From the NCBI GenBank assembly GCA_016777325.1, contig JADHRQ010000007.1:1-56927 (forward strand): DNA of 56,927 bases, written 5' to 3'. The notes under the pieces were generated by a model, which worked only from the letters and a program-made list of their open reading frames with translations, ran no database searches and was not told the origin of the DNA. Both the position numbers and the translations under genes were made by a program. Within the stretch, counting starts at the first letter, position 1; every line of letters begins with the position of its first letter. The stretch comes from Flavobacteriales bacterium (GTDB lineage Bacteria; Bacteroidota; Bacteroidia; Flavobacteriales; Flavobacteriaceae). Shown piece by piece: positions 37,220 through 46,473 of the stretch.

Positions 37220-38130
37220 TATTCTCTCTTTAGTGGTAAGGTTGAACATCTAAACAAGCCTGACATTTTAGAAACATTAGAGTAATCAACTTCTTCAACT
37301 AACACTCCCTTATTTTCTAACCAAGAATTTAATCTATTAAATTTTACATTAGAGATGATAAGATCCGGAGAAACAACTAATACATTTGATGTTAATTGAA
37401 ATGTTTCTTCTGGATTGGCAACAAAAACGTTACTCTCACCAAAATAGTTGATTAGAAAATCAACATCTTTTTTACTCTTGAAACCATCTGGACAAATTAT
37501 AGCTTTATCATTTGCTATGGTTTGAAAACAACAATCTAAATGAAGTGTGTTTTTGTATATATCAGTATTTGACTTTTTTAAATCAATAGGAATAATTTCC
37601 TTATCAGTTATCATTTTTTTTAAATAGTCAATTGAAGAATTATTAGTTCTAGCTGTAATTAAATTAGAATAATCAATATCAGAATATGTGCCAATAAAAA
37701 CTTTATCATTATGGACAATTACATCTCCTCCTTCTATATGCATAAATTCAGGTAACTTAATAACTCCAACATCTAGATTTTTTAATATATCATCAATTCC
37801 TTTTAATTCATCGTTTCTATTGGGAACTATATTTGATAAAAAAAATAAATTTGAAATAACAAATCCAAGATCTCTTGCAAAAATTTGATTACAATTATTA
37901 ATATTAGTAGGTCTTATAACCTCTACGTTATGCTTAATTAATTTATTATAAAAACTATCCACCTCTCTTAGTAGATCATCTTCGATTGGGTAAGAGTTGT
38001 TTTTTATATGATATAATGATCTAGGGTCATATGCATCAGACTCTGTTGGAGGGTCACCAAGATTGCTAGCAATTCCAAGTATTACTATTTTGAGTCTTGA
38101 ATACTCATTTTCTATGTTAACTTTAATCAT
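37219..38130 (-). CDS. Dimethylarginine dimethylaminohydrolase/arginine deiminase-like protein
   Basis: This 303-residue pentein-fold protein has FARDLGFVI, HIEGGDVIVH, LHLDCCFQ (catalytic His) and the C-terminal Cys in LFRCSTLPLKRE. These match DDAH and related amidinotransferase-like hydrolases. It could act on arginine, methylated arginine or another guanidino compound. It starts on the ccsBA stop (TAATG) and ends on the ctlX start (TAATG), so three genes are coupled. Flavobacteria often pair this type with CtlX, suggesting arginine to citrulline to ornithine, though that sequence is my inference. Confidence 0.83.
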   Translation of the reverse strand: MIKVNIENEYSRLKIVILGIASNLGDPPTESDAYDPRSLYHIKNNSYPIEDDLLREVDSFYNKLIKHNVEVIRPTNINNCNQIFARDLGFVISNLFFLSNIVPNRNDELKGIDDILKNLDVGVIKLPEFMHIEGGDVIVHNDKVFIGTYSDIDYSNLITARTNNSSIDYLKKMITDKEIIPIDLKKSNTDIYKNTLHLDCCFQTIANDKAIICPDGFKSKKDVDFLINYFGESNVFVANPEETFQLTSNVLVVSPDLIISNVKFNRLNSWLENKGVLVEEVDYSNVSKMSGLFRCSTLPLKRE

Positions 38131-41100
38131 TAAAGAACTTTATTTTTCTTATTTGCAAAATAAGAAATTAAGCCTAAAAGAGTAACAAAAATAATTGAAT
38201 AATAGATAAAGTCAGGTGAAACAACCTTATCACCTGAAGCATATGAGTGGAGTCCTACTAGATAAAAGTTTACTCCAAAATATGTCATCATAATAGCAGC
38301 AAATGAAATAATGCTCATTAAATTAAAAAGCCATTTATTATTTAACTTAGGAACAATTCTTAAGTGCAGTACAGCTGTATATATAATTATAGAAATTAAT
38401 GCCCAGGTTTCTTTTGGATCCCACCCCCAATATCTACCCCAACTTTCATTTGCCCACATACCTCCTAGGAAATTCCCTATAGTTAACATTACTAAGCCTA
38501 TTGTAAGAGATAATTCATTTACAATAGTTAATTCCTCAAGTTTTTTTGAAAATACTTTTTTATTCTTTCTATTAGCCATTATTGTCAATAATAACACAAC
38601 TACACCTAATATCATTCCAATAGCAAATGGACCATAGCTTCCAACAATCACAGCTACATGTATCATTAACCAATAACTATCAAGAACAGGCTGAAGATTA
38701 GCAATAGAGGGATCTAACCAATTCAATGATGCTATAAATAACATAATTGAAGATATAAATGTGGCTGAAGCTAGAGTAAAATATGATTTTCTTCCAAAGA
38801 TTATTCCAAAAGCTACAGTTGCCCATGCAACAAAAAGTATTGATTCATAAGCATCGCTCCATGGAGCATGACCTGCAATATACCATCTTGCAATAAGACC
38901 AAAAGTGTTTAATGCAAAAAGCACAAATATTATATATTTAATAAATTTTATTAGAGTGTTATAAAATCTATTATCATTGAAGATTTGTAAAATAAGAATT
39001 AACAAAAGAGACAGACCAGAAATTAAGTACCATCTATATAGTTTGTTAAAAATATCAACCCTATTGTAGATTATTTCAGATGAAATCTTGTAATCAGAAG
39101 GCATCACGTCTTTCCCATATCTATTTTGAAATCCTTTAATACTTTCAAGTAATTCCTCAGATTGAGTATAATCTCCACTAATTTTTGATCCTCTTAGAGT
39201 CTGAAAATAAAGTTGTAATACATTATTAACGTATAAAGAATCAGCTCCATTAAAATTAACATCTTTTACCTCGGGCAGAGAGACCCATTTATTATTGTCA
39301 TCATTAGGAATAGGAAAAATTCTCATAATTTTACCTTCTAATGCAGAATACAATAGGTTAACTCTTCTATCTAGTTCTATAACATCCTTTTCAATTTGTG
39401 TAGGGATAGTTGCTAAATAAGCTTTTTCTAGATTTGTCGCTAATTTATAATTCCCTAGTGAGTCAAAGAATGATACTAAAGGAGCTCTTTTTAAATTATT
39501 ATCTAATCCTAAAATATTTTTTATTGTATCACCTTTTTGGCCTGATTTTATATATACAATTGGTGCATTAAACCAAACTCCTGGATTATCCATTATAGAT
39601 AACAAAACTTGATCTGAGTTAAGTCCGTTATAAGTATTAGATCTACTCACCTTTCGTAACAATTCTGATGCAAAGGTATTTGCAGGCTTCATTCTACCTC
39701 CACTATCTTGAATAACCACTTCACCAAACTTACTAGAATGTTCTTTTGTGAAACTATTGGATTCAATAATTGAATCAATATATGTAGATTTATCTAATGT
39801 GTCTGACGATTGAGCAAATAAACTAGATGATAAAAAAAGAAAAATTAAAACAGAGGTTTTTTTGTTTAGCTGTTTAGCTAAAAATTTAAATCTAGTATTT
39901 CCTTGAAAAAAAATACCCATCATACCTAGATATAGTAAAAAATATCCAGCATAAGTTATAAATGTTCCCCAGAAATCATCATTAACTGATAATACAGTTC
40001 CTTTTTCATCAGGATCAAAAGAAGCTTGAAAAAATCTATATCCTTTGTGGTTTAGAATATTATTCATGAATATATCGTATTCAAATGTTTCATCATCTTC
40101 AACTAACACCTTACTCTTAAATGATGAATAACTACTTTCAGTTCCAGGATATTTATCGGCTATGAAATCATTTAATTTAATAGAAAAGGGGAGTTCTACT
40201 TTACTTGAACCATAAGAAAGATAAAAATCAAGATCATCTAAAGTTATTTTTTTTGGATTATTTACAAACCCTCTTCCTCCAAGCAAAGGCACTCTTTCAG
40301 TGACTCCGTTATAATTTAAATTTACATATAATACATCTTGACTAATACCGTCTTCATCTTCTGCGTCCAATATATCGAAGACACCTCTTAAAGCTGGTTC
40401 GGGAAAAACAAATTGAAATCCGGGTATTTGATACAAAGATCTTAACTCAAGTAACTCTGTCTTGTCTTTTTCTAATGGAGCACTTTGTTGAGTTGCCATG
40501 ATTGTATATTGTGCATCAAATGGTGACTCAATAAAATACTCTCCTGACTTTGAAGATATATTAATAGCTCCCTTTTGATAGTAATTAAATGAAAATAGAA
40601 TATTTTGTATGCTAGAAACCTCTCCTTCTTTTATGTAATGTTCTCTCCTATTTCCATCTGCAGCTTCAACTAATTTAATATACCTTTCTCCATTTGGATC
40701 TAAGACTAGACCTTCAGTAATGTTTTCTCTAAAGGAATCATATTCTATAGAAAAAACTTTAGAATCAAAATCATCTTTTATTTTGAATTTATTATTTGTA
40801 TGCTCAGACAAAAGAAGATTCTGAGGCTTTAATGTTTTTCTAAGTGGCTCTCCTTTAATTTCACCATCAATAAAAACATTTAAATATGTTTTCTCAGATA
40901 AATATGTATTTGATGATGTGTTTTCTCTAATTGGCATAACACCCTCATCACCAATATATCTTGTTACCAATGCTCCTAAAAGAATAAAAATAAATGATAA
41001 GTGAAGAATAAGAACAGATAATTTTTCTCGATTTAACAAATTATACCTTTTAATATTTCCCATAAAATTTACCATCAAAAGAAGCATGATTACTTCAAAC

Positions 41101-41249
41101 CACCAAGCATTGTAAACCCAGATTCTAGCAGCATCAGTTGAATACCAGGTCTCAAGAAATGTTCCAATACCCATTGCTAAAGGGAATAATATTAAGAGAA
41201 CAAGCATTAACTTGGTTGAAAATAAAAGTTGTAAAATTTTCGATCCCAT
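38130..41249 (-). CDS. ccsBA: Fused cytochrome c biogenesis protein CcsBA (ResB-CcsA)
   Basis: This 1039-residue inner-membrane protein moves haem to the periplasm and attaches it to apocytochrome c (System II). The ResB/CcsB half has membrane helices in residues 1-100 and a long periplasmic domain. The CcsA half fills about 740-1039. It contains the tryptophan-rich haem-handling motif WGRYWGWDPKETWA near residue 943, and candidate haem-ligand histidines in AGHAPWSDAYE, IHVAVIVGSYG and AVLHLRI. The fusion is typical of Bacteroidota. It leads an operon with two pentein hydrolases and has its own promoter box. Confidence 0.95.
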   Translation of the reverse strand: MGSKILQLLFSTKLMLVLLILFPLAMGIGTFLETWYSTDAARIWVYNAWWFEVIMLLLMVNFMGNIKRYNLLNREKLSVLILHLSFIFILLGALVTRYIGDEGVMPIRENTSSNTYLSEKTYLNVFIDGEIKGEPLRKTLKPQNLLLSEHTNNKFKIKDDFDSKVFSIEYDSFRENITEGLVLDPNGERYIKLVEAADGNRREHYIKEGEVSSIQNILFSFNYYQKGAINISSKSGEYFIESPFDAQYTIMATQQSAPLEKDKTELLELRSLYQIPGFQFVFPEPALRGVFDILDAEDEDGISQDVLYVNLNYNGVTERVPLLGGRGFVNNPKKITLDDLDFYLSYGSSKVELPFSIKLNDFIADKYPGTESSYSSFKSKVLVEDDETFEYDIFMNNILNHKGYRFFQASFDPDEKGTVLSVNDDFWGTFITYAGYFLLYLGMMGIFFQGNTRFKFLAKQLNKKTSVLIFLFLSSSLFAQSSDTLDKSTYIDSIIESNSFTKEHSSKFGEVVIQDSGGRMKPANTFASELLRKVSRSNTYNGLNSDQVLLSIMDNPGVWFNAPIVYIKSGQKGDTIKNILGLDNNLKRAPLVSFFDSLGNYKLATNLEKAYLATIPTQIEKDVIELDRRVNLLYSALEGKIMRIFPIPNDDNNKWVSLPEVKDVNFNGADSLYVNNVLQLYFQTLRGSKISGDYTQSEELLESIKGFQNRYGKDVMPSDYKISSEIIYNRVDIFNKLYRWYLISGLSLLLILILQIFNDNRFYNTLIKFIKYIIFVLFALNTFGLIARWYIAGHAPWSDAYESILFVAWATVAFGIIFGRKSYFTLASATFISSIMLFIASLNWLDPSIANLQPVLDSYWLMIHVAVIVGSYGPFAIGMILGVVVLLLTIMANRKNKKVFSKKLEELTIVNELSLTIGLVMLTIGNFLGGMWANESWGRYWGWDPKETWALISIIIYTAVLHLRIVPKLNNKWLFNLMSIISFAAIMMTYFGVNFYLVGLHSYASGDKVVSPDFIYYSIIFVTLLGLISYFANKKNKVL

Positions 41250-41260
41250 TTGTAAGGCAT

Positions 41261-41268
41261 CAAAGATA
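41261..41268 (-). promoter_or_regulatory. -7 promoter box (TATCTTTG) for ccsBA-DDAH-ctlX
   Basis: This is an exact TAnnTTTG match on the minus strand 11 bases before the ccsBA ATG, implying a very short leader. It lies back-to-back with the kdsC box. Confidence 0.55.
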
Positions 41269-41324
41269 AATATGAATTTTTAATATTTAGCTTAATTCTA
41301 AACAATTACATGTTAAAGTTTAAT

Positions 41325-41332
41325 TAAATTTG
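41325..41332 (+). promoter_or_regulatory. -7 promoter box (TAAATTTG) for the kdsC-to-TIGR03643 gene run
   Basis: This exact TAnnTTTG match is 15 bases before the kdsC ATG. It is the only box seen ahead of the nine head-to-tail genes up to 46738. Confidence 0.56.
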
Positions 41333-41347
41333 CATCTTAAAATTATT

Positions 41348-41848
41348 ATGGAAAGCTATAAAACTAGATTAAAAGACATTACTACTTTTATTTTTGATGT
41401 TGATGGGGTAATGACAAATGGAAAAATCATATACAGACATGATGGAAAAATTGATAGACAATTTAATGCAAAAGATGGCTACGCCATTAAACATGCTATA
41501 TCCAAAGGCTATAGAATTGCCATTATATCTGGAGGTATGCAAGAAAATGTACGAAAAAGACTGAATTCCCTAGGTGTTGAAGATGTTTTTCTAAAGGCTT
41601 TTGATAAAATTGGAATTTTTGAAAAATTTATTAATGACAAAAACATTAACCCTAACAATGTTTTATATATGGGAGATGACAATCCTGATATAAAAGTTTT
41701 AAAAGTTGTTGGAATTTCTTCATGTCCTAAGGATGCTTCGGTAGATGTCAAATCAGTATGTGATTATGTTTCCCCAAAAGACGGAGGTTATGGATGTGTT
41801 AGAGATGTTATAGAACAAGTAATGAGAATTCATGATAAATGGATATAA
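41348..41848 (+). CDS. kdsC: KdsC-like HAD phosphatase (Kdo-8-P phosphatase)
   Basis: This small HAD-fold phosphatase starts best at ATG 41348 (MESYKTR, 166 residues); a TTG six codons upstream overlaps the promoter box. Motifs are FDVDGVMTNG (nucleophile Asp), IISGG, and MGDDNPDIKVL. The C0 type without a cap domain, together with its length, matches KdsC. KdsC removes phosphate from Kdo-8-P after KdsA. It overlaps maf by ten bases. Confidence 0.9.
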   Translation: MESYKTRLKDITTFIFDVDGVMTNGKIIYRHDGKIDRQFNAKDGYAIKHAISKGYRIAIISGGMQENVRKRLNSLGVEDVFLKAFDKIGIFEKFINDKNINPNNVLYMGDDNPDIKVLKVVGISSCPKDASVDVKSVCDYVSPKDGGYGCVRDVIEQVMRIHDKWI

Positions 41849-42435
41849 TTAACAAATCTAATTATCAGATAATTTTAGGTTCCGGATCATCAAGAAGAAA
41901 AGAGCTTTTAGAAATGACAGGGATTAATTTTACTGTTAATTCTAACCCTGTAAATGAAAATTTTCCAGAGTCATTAAAAAGTAAAGAAATCGCTGAATTT
42001 ATCGTTATAAAAAAGACAAAACCTTTCAGGGAAATAGTAAAAGAAAATGAAATTATCATAACAGCTGATACACTTGTTTGGTTTGAAGATAAATGCTGGG
42101 GTAAACCTAATAATAAAGATGATGCAAAAAAAATGCTCAAAATCTTTTCTGGGTTAACTCATGAAGTAATCACTTCTGTTGGTTTTTTAACTTCAAATTA
42201 TTTTGAAATATTAACTGAAGTTACTGAGGTTACATATAAAAATCTTAACGAAAAGGAAATAAATTTTTATGTTGACACAGTTAATCCAATAGATAAAGCT
42301 GGAAGCTATGGAATTCAGGATTGGATTGGGATGATAGGAGTTGAAAGAATTAAAGGGAGCTACACAAGTGTATTAGGTCTCCCAGTCCCCCAAGTTACAA
42401 GTCAAATATTAAAAATCATCAATGAAAATCTTTAA
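41839..42435 (+). CDS. maf: Maf-type nucleoside triphosphate pyrophosphatase
   Basis: This 198-residue protein shows the Maf motifs LGSGSSRRKELLEMTG, the ADTLVW strand and DKAGSYGIQ. Maf proteins hydrolyse dTTP, UTP or modified nucleotides to monophosphates, keeping the pool clean. The order kdsC-maf is common in flavobacteria. It overlaps kdsC by ten and the SRPBCC gene by 14 bases. Confidence 0.94.
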   Translation: MDIINKSNYQIILGSGSSRRKELLEMTGINFTVNSNPVNENFPESLKSKEIAEFIVIKKTKPFREIVKENEIIITADTLVWFEDKCWGKPNNKDDAKKMLKIFSGLTHEVITSVGFLTSNYFEILTEVTEVTYKNLNEKEINFYVDTVNPIDKAGSYGIQDWIGMIGVERIKGSYTSVLGLPVPQVTSQILKIINENL

Positions 42436-42886
42436 GTTAAAATATTCACAAAAGCTTCCTATAAGTTTGAATGAAGCATGGGATTTTTTATCATCGCCCA
42501 ACAATTTGGAATTAATAACACCTAAGTCTATGGATTTCAATATTATTGATTGGGATAAAAAGAAAGCCTATCCAGGTCAAATTATTCAGTATACAGTTAA
42601 ACCTCTTTTAGGTATTAAAATTAATTGGGTTACAGAGATAACTCAGGTAAGAGATAAAGAGTTTTTCATAGACGAACAGCGATTTGGCCCATATACATTT
42701 TGGCACCATAAGCATTTTATCAAAGAAATTGAAGGTGGTGTTATCATGGAAGATGTAATTCACTACAAACCTCCTTTTGGACTTATAGGAGTTCTATTAA
42801 ATTTCCTTTTTATTAATTCTAAGTTAAATAGTGTTTTTAAACATAGAGAACTCGAATTAATTAAAACTTTTGGAAATTTTAAATAA
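42422..42886 (+). CDS. SRPBCC-superfamily ligand-binding protein
   Basis: The 154-residue protein has the helix-grip pattern: an N-terminal strand FKLKYSQKLPISLNEAWDFLSSPNNL, a PKSMDF segment, the strand-rich core with FIDEQRFGPYTFWHHKHF, and a C-terminal helix. SRPBCC proteins hold hydrophobic ligands, but no ligand can be named. It abuts the SDR gene (stop then ATG) and precedes the photolyase genes. The same pair of small proteins next to photolyases in other marine bacteria would point to a shared task, possibly with a pigment or cofactor; that is inference. Confidence 0.82.
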   Translation: MKIFKLKYSQKLPISLNEAWDFLSSPNNLELITPKSMDFNIIDWDKKKAYPGQIIQYTVKPLLGIKINWVTEITQVRDKEFFIDEQRFGPYTFWHHKHFIKEIEGGVIMEDVIHYKPPFGLIGVLLNFLFINSKLNSVFKHRELELIKTFGNFK

Positions 42887-43579
42887 ATGAAAAATATTTT
42901 ACTGATTGGTGGTTCAACCGGAATAGGTTATGAACTATCACAAAAACTTAAAGAAGATAATAATCTCTTCATAGCTACAAGAGATAAAGAAAAATTTAAC
43001 GATACCAATATCAAAACAAATGATCTTAACTTGGATCTTGATTTTGAAACTGATTGGTTACCAGATCATATTGATGGATTTGTCTATTTGCCAGGCACAA
43101 TTAACTTAAGGCCTTTCAAAGGATTAAAACCATCTGTATTTCTTGAAGATTTTAAAATTAATGTAATGGGTTGTATAGAAATTTTACAAAAGGTACTGCC
43201 TAAAATTCAAGCAGCAAAAAATCCAAGTATAGTTATGTTCAGTTCTGTTGCTGTAAAATTAGGAATGCCTTTTCATAGTTCAGTATCATCTTCTAAAGGA
43301 GCTATTGAAGGACTAACAAAAGCGTTAGCAGCAGAATTTGCCCCAAAAATAAGAGTCAACTCTATTGCTCCATCTATTTTGAAAACTCCCATGTCTGAAA
43401 AATTTCTTAATTCTGAAACAAAATTAGATAATGCAAAAAATAGACATCCTCTAAAAGAAATTGGATCACCTGAAGATATTTCTGAAGTTGTTAAATTTTT
43501 ACTTGAAGATAATAGTAAGTGGATGACTGGTCAAATCATAACTATCGATGGAGGTATGAGTTCAGTTAAAACAAATTAA
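42887..43579 (+). CDS. SDR-family protein with the catalytic Tyr replaced
   Basis: This 230-residue Rossmann protein has the cofactor motif GGSTGIG (residues 8-14), VYLPG (68-72, NNAG-like), FSS (118-120) and the C-terminal [13 protein letters not shown]. The catalytic Y-x-x-x-K reads V-S-S-S-K: Val133 where Tyr should be, with Lys137 kept. It may bind NAD(P) without classical oxidoreductase activity, or use another residue. It is coupled to DUF2256 by TAATG and belongs to the photolyase run. Confidence 0.85.
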   Translation: MKNILLIGGSTGIGYELSQKLKEDNNLFIATRDKEKFNDTNIKTNDLNLDLDFETDWLPDHIDGFVYLPGTINLRPFKGLKPSVFLEDFKINVMGCIEILQKVLPKIQAAKNPSIVMFSSVAVKLGMPFHSSVSSSKGAIEGLTKALAAEFAPKIRVNSIAPSILKTPMSEKFLNSETKLDNAKNRHPLKEIGSPEDISEVVKFLLEDNSKWMTGQIITIDGGMSSVKTN

Positions 43580-43725
43580 TGAAGGGTATTAAAAAAACAA
43601 ATCTTCCTTCAAAAACATGTCCAACCTGTGGGCTTGATTTTAGATGGAGAAAAAAATGGGAAAAAAATTGGGATAATGTTAAATATTGTAGTAAATCATG
43701 TCAAGGAAAAAAGTCACTAGCTTAG
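43579..43725 (+). CDS. DUF2256 small four-cysteine protein
   Basis: This gene encodes 48 residues beginning [20 protein letters not shown], with an Arg/Lys/Trp-rich middle ([14 protein letters not shown]) and [11 protein letters not shown]. The CPTCG and CSKSC pairs look like a zinc knuckle. The family, DUF2256, is a frequent neighbour of cryptochrome/photolyase genes. Its ATG overlaps the SDR stop (TAATG), and its end overlaps the cryptochrome start by 28 bases in another frame, so the three are tightly coupled. Its function is unknown; nucleic-acid or protein binding are both possible. Confidence 0.88.
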   Translation: MKGIKKTNLPSKTCPTCGLDFRWRKKWEKNWDNVKYCSKSCQGKKSLA

Positions 43726-44990
43726 TCTGGTTTAGAAATAATCTAAGAGTATTAGATAATATTTCTCTTTCAAAATCAATCAAAGAATCAGATAAAACAA
43801 TTGGTTTTATTAATATAGATCCAAATGATTTTAAAGAAACTAGCTTCGGATTTAAAAAAACAGAAAAATTTAGAGCAAAATTTCTCTTAGAGTCAATTTC
43901 TGATTTAAAAAAGAATTTAGAGAAGCTCAATATTTCACTAATTATAAAATATGAGAATTTAGGGTCATCTATTAGTAAAACTATAAATAAATATCAAATC
44001 GATAATGTTTATACACAAAAAGAATGGACAAGAGATGAAATTGTTCAGGAAAAAAATATTCCAAATGATACTAATCTTATAAAAGATTTTGATCAATTTA
44101 TGTATTCACCAAATGATGTAAGTGAAATTTATGATAATATACCTCGTGGGTTTTCAAATTTTAGAAAAAAATGTGAAAAACTACTAAAAATTAAAGATAT
44201 ACTCCCACCACCTAAACCACTTAGCTTGGATAATAAAATTGATGAAGTTTTTAATGTTCCTTCACTATCTGATTTAGGGTTTGAACATTTTGAAGTTCAT
44301 AAAGAATCTGCGTTTAAATTTAGTGGTGGAGAAAATTCTGGAATCAATAGGATAAATGAATATTTCTTTCAATCTAGAAACTTATCAAAATACAAACTAA
44401 CTCGCAATGGATTGTTAGGTCAAAATTATAGTTCTAAAATTTCGTCTTGGTTATCTAATGGCTGTATTTCAGCAAAATATGTTTATTCTCAAATAAAGTT
44501 ATATGAAAATACAATTGAAAAAAATGATTCAACCTATTGGTTATTTTTTGAACTAATTTGGAGAGATTTCTTTAAATATGTTTCTATGCAACATAAAAAT
44601 AAATTTTTCAGTATTGATGGTATTTATGGAAATAATAAGGAATGGTCAACTGATAATAATATTCTAAATAAATGGATTAATGGTGAAACAGAAGATCCAT
44701 TTATCAACGCAAATATGAATGAGTTGTCTCAAACAGGTTTTATGTCAAATAGAGGAAGACAAAATGTTGCTAACTATTTAACAAAAGAATTAAAGATAGA
44801 TTGGAGAATTGGTGCTGAATATTTTGAAGCATTACTTATTGATTATGATGTTCACAGTAACTATGGAAACTGGCTATATAATGCAGGAATAGGAAATGAT
44901 TCTATGCCGTTTAGAAAATTTAATCCAAAGTTACAGTCGGAAAGGTATGATCCTGATAAGAAATTTGAACAAACTTGGTTAAATGGATAA
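43698..44990 (+). CDS. DASH-type cryptochrome/photolyase
   Basis: The 430-residue protein has an N-terminal photolyase alpha/beta domain ([13 protein letters not shown]...) and a C-terminal FAD-binding helical domain. The latter includes [76 protein letters not shown] and [14 protein letters not shown]. These are hallmarks of Cry-DASH, which repairs UV dimers in single-stranded DNA and may sense blue light. It overlaps the next photolyase gene by eight bases. Confidence 0.94.
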   Translation: MSRKKVTSLVWFRNNLRVLDNISLSKSIKESDKTIGFINIDPNDFKETSFGFKKTEKFRAKFLLESISDLKKNLEKLNISLIIKYENLGSSISKTINKYQIDNVYTQKEWTRDEIVQEKNIPNDTNLIKDFDQFMYSPNDVSEIYDNIPRGFSNFRKKCEKLLKIKDILPPPKPLSLDNKIDEVFNVPSLSDLGFEHFEVHKESAFKFSGGENSGINRINEYFFQSRNLSKYKLTRNGLLGQNYSSKISSWLSNGCISAKYVYSQIKLYENTIEKNDSTYWLFFELIWRDFFKYVSMQHKNKFFSIDGIYGNNKEWSTDNNILNKWINGETEDPFINANMNELSQTGFMSNRGRQNVANYLTKELKIDWRIGAEYFEALLIDYDVHSNYGNWLYNAGIGNDSMPFRKFNPKLQSERYDPDKKFEQTWLNG

Positions 44991-46473
44991 AAGCTGTTGT
45001 ATAGTATTACCAAACCAATTATTTAAAGAAAGTCTTTTTCATAAAAAGGATTTTAAAGTTTTTTTAATTGAGGAGCATCTTTTTTTCAATCAATATAAAT
45101 TTCATAAACAGAAAATTTGCTTTCATAGATCTACAATGAAGTTCTATTATGATTATTTGAATACTTTCGGCTGTAATACAGAGTATGTAGAATCCTTTAG
45201 CAAAGAATCTAATATTAAACTTTTAATTGAAAAGATTAATAATCTTGGATATGAGATAATTGAAATATATGATCCTGTTGATTATTTATTAAATAAAAGA
45301 TTAAAAAATGCTTGTGCTGAATTAAATATAAGACTTGTAATTCATGAAACAGAGTTATTTATAAACACTAGTGAAGAGTTAAAAGATTTTTTTAAAGAAT
45401 CAAAAAAGAAATTTTTTCAAACATCATTTTACAAATCAGAAAGAAAAAAAAGAAATGTTTTAATAGATATTGATGGAAAACCTGAAGGAGGGGAATGGAC
45501 TTATGATATATTGAATAGAAAAAAATTTCCAAAAGATGAAATTCCTCCAAAAATTATAAATCCAAAAAAAAACAAATATGTAATTGAATCAGAAAAATAT
45601 GTTACTAAATATTTCAATGAAAACTATGGATCACTTGGTCAATTTAATTATCCAACAACTATTGAAGAATCAGAGAATTGGTTTAGAAACTTTCTAAAAG
45701 AAAGATTTGATAAGTTTGGAGATTATGAAGATGCAATTGTGAAACACAATTTAACTCTGAATCATAGCATCTTAAGTCCTTTAATGAATGTGGGTTTTAT
45801 TAATCCAAAAAAAGTAATTAAAGAATCTATAGAATATGCTGAAGAATATGATATTCCAATTAATTCTACTGAAGGTTTTATTAGACAAATTATTGGATGG
45901 AGAGAATTCATTAGAGGTGTTTACTGTGTCAAAGGAACTTTTGAAAGAACAAACAACTACTGGGGGTTTAATAGGAAAATTCCTGAATCATTTTATTCTG
46001 GTAAAACTGGTATTGAACCCATAGATACTTCAATAAAAAAAGTTTTAAAAACTGGTTACTTACATCATATTGAAAGATTAATGGTTTTAGGTAATTTTAT
46101 GTTACTCTGTGAGTTTGATCCAGATGAAGTATACAAATGGTTCATGGAATTATTTATTGATTCATATGATTGGGTAATGGTTCCTAATATTTATGGTATG
46201 AGTCAATTTGCTGATGGTGGTCTTATGTCTACTAAACCATACATAAGTAGTAGTAATTATATATATAAAATGAGTGATTATAATAAAAATGATTGGGATA
46301 AAGTATGGGATGGTCTTTTCTGGAGGTTTATGGATAAACAAAGAGATTTTTTTATAAAAAATCCTAGATTAAGAATGCTTATAAACACATTTGATAAAAT
46401 GGACCCAATAAAAAAGGAGAATCACTTGATCAATGGAGAAAAATTTATAAAAAGTATTACAATTGAAGAATAA
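44983..46473 (+). CDS. DPRP/PhrB-type photolyase-related protein without iron-sulphur cysteines
   Basis: This 496-residue protein belongs to the bacterial photolyase-related family (DPRP; Agrobacterium PhrB type). The N-terminal domain begins CCIVLPNQLF, and the FAD domain includes LNHSILSPLMNVGFI, GFIRQIIGWREFIRGVY and DWVMVPNIYGMSQFADGG. PhrB relatives bind a 4Fe-4S cluster through four C-terminal-half cysteines. Here the region STKPYISSSNYIYKMSDY, then NKNDWDKVWDGLFWRFM, has none, and the last Cys in the protein is Cys376. It is probably a (6-4) photolyase or photoreceptor lacking the cluster. It overlaps the cryptochrome gene upstream and TIGR03643 downstream. Confidence 0.9.
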   Translation: MDKSCCIVLPNQLFKESLFHKKDFKVFLIEEHLFFNQYKFHKQKICFHRSTMKFYYDYLNTFGCNTEYVESFSKESNIKLLIEKINNLGYEIIEIYDPVDYLLNKRLKNACAELNIRLVIHETELFINTSEELKDFFKESKKKFFQTSFYKSERKKRNVLIDIDGKPEGGEWTYDILNRKKFPKDEIPPKIINPKKNKYVIESEKYVTKYFNENYGSLGQFNYPTTIEESENWFRNFLKERFDKFGDYEDAIVKHNLTLNHSILSPLMNVGFINPKKVIKESIEYAEEYDIPINSTEGFIRQIIGWREFIRGVYCVKGTFERTNNYWGFNRKIPESFYSGKTGIEPIDTSIKKVLKTGYLHHIERLMVLGNFMLLCEFDPDEVYKWFMELFIDSYDWVMVPNIYGMSQFADGGLMSTKPYISSSNYIYKMSDYNKNDWDKVWDGLFWRFMDKQRDFFIKNPRLRMLINTFDKMDPIKKENHLINGEKFIKSITIEE

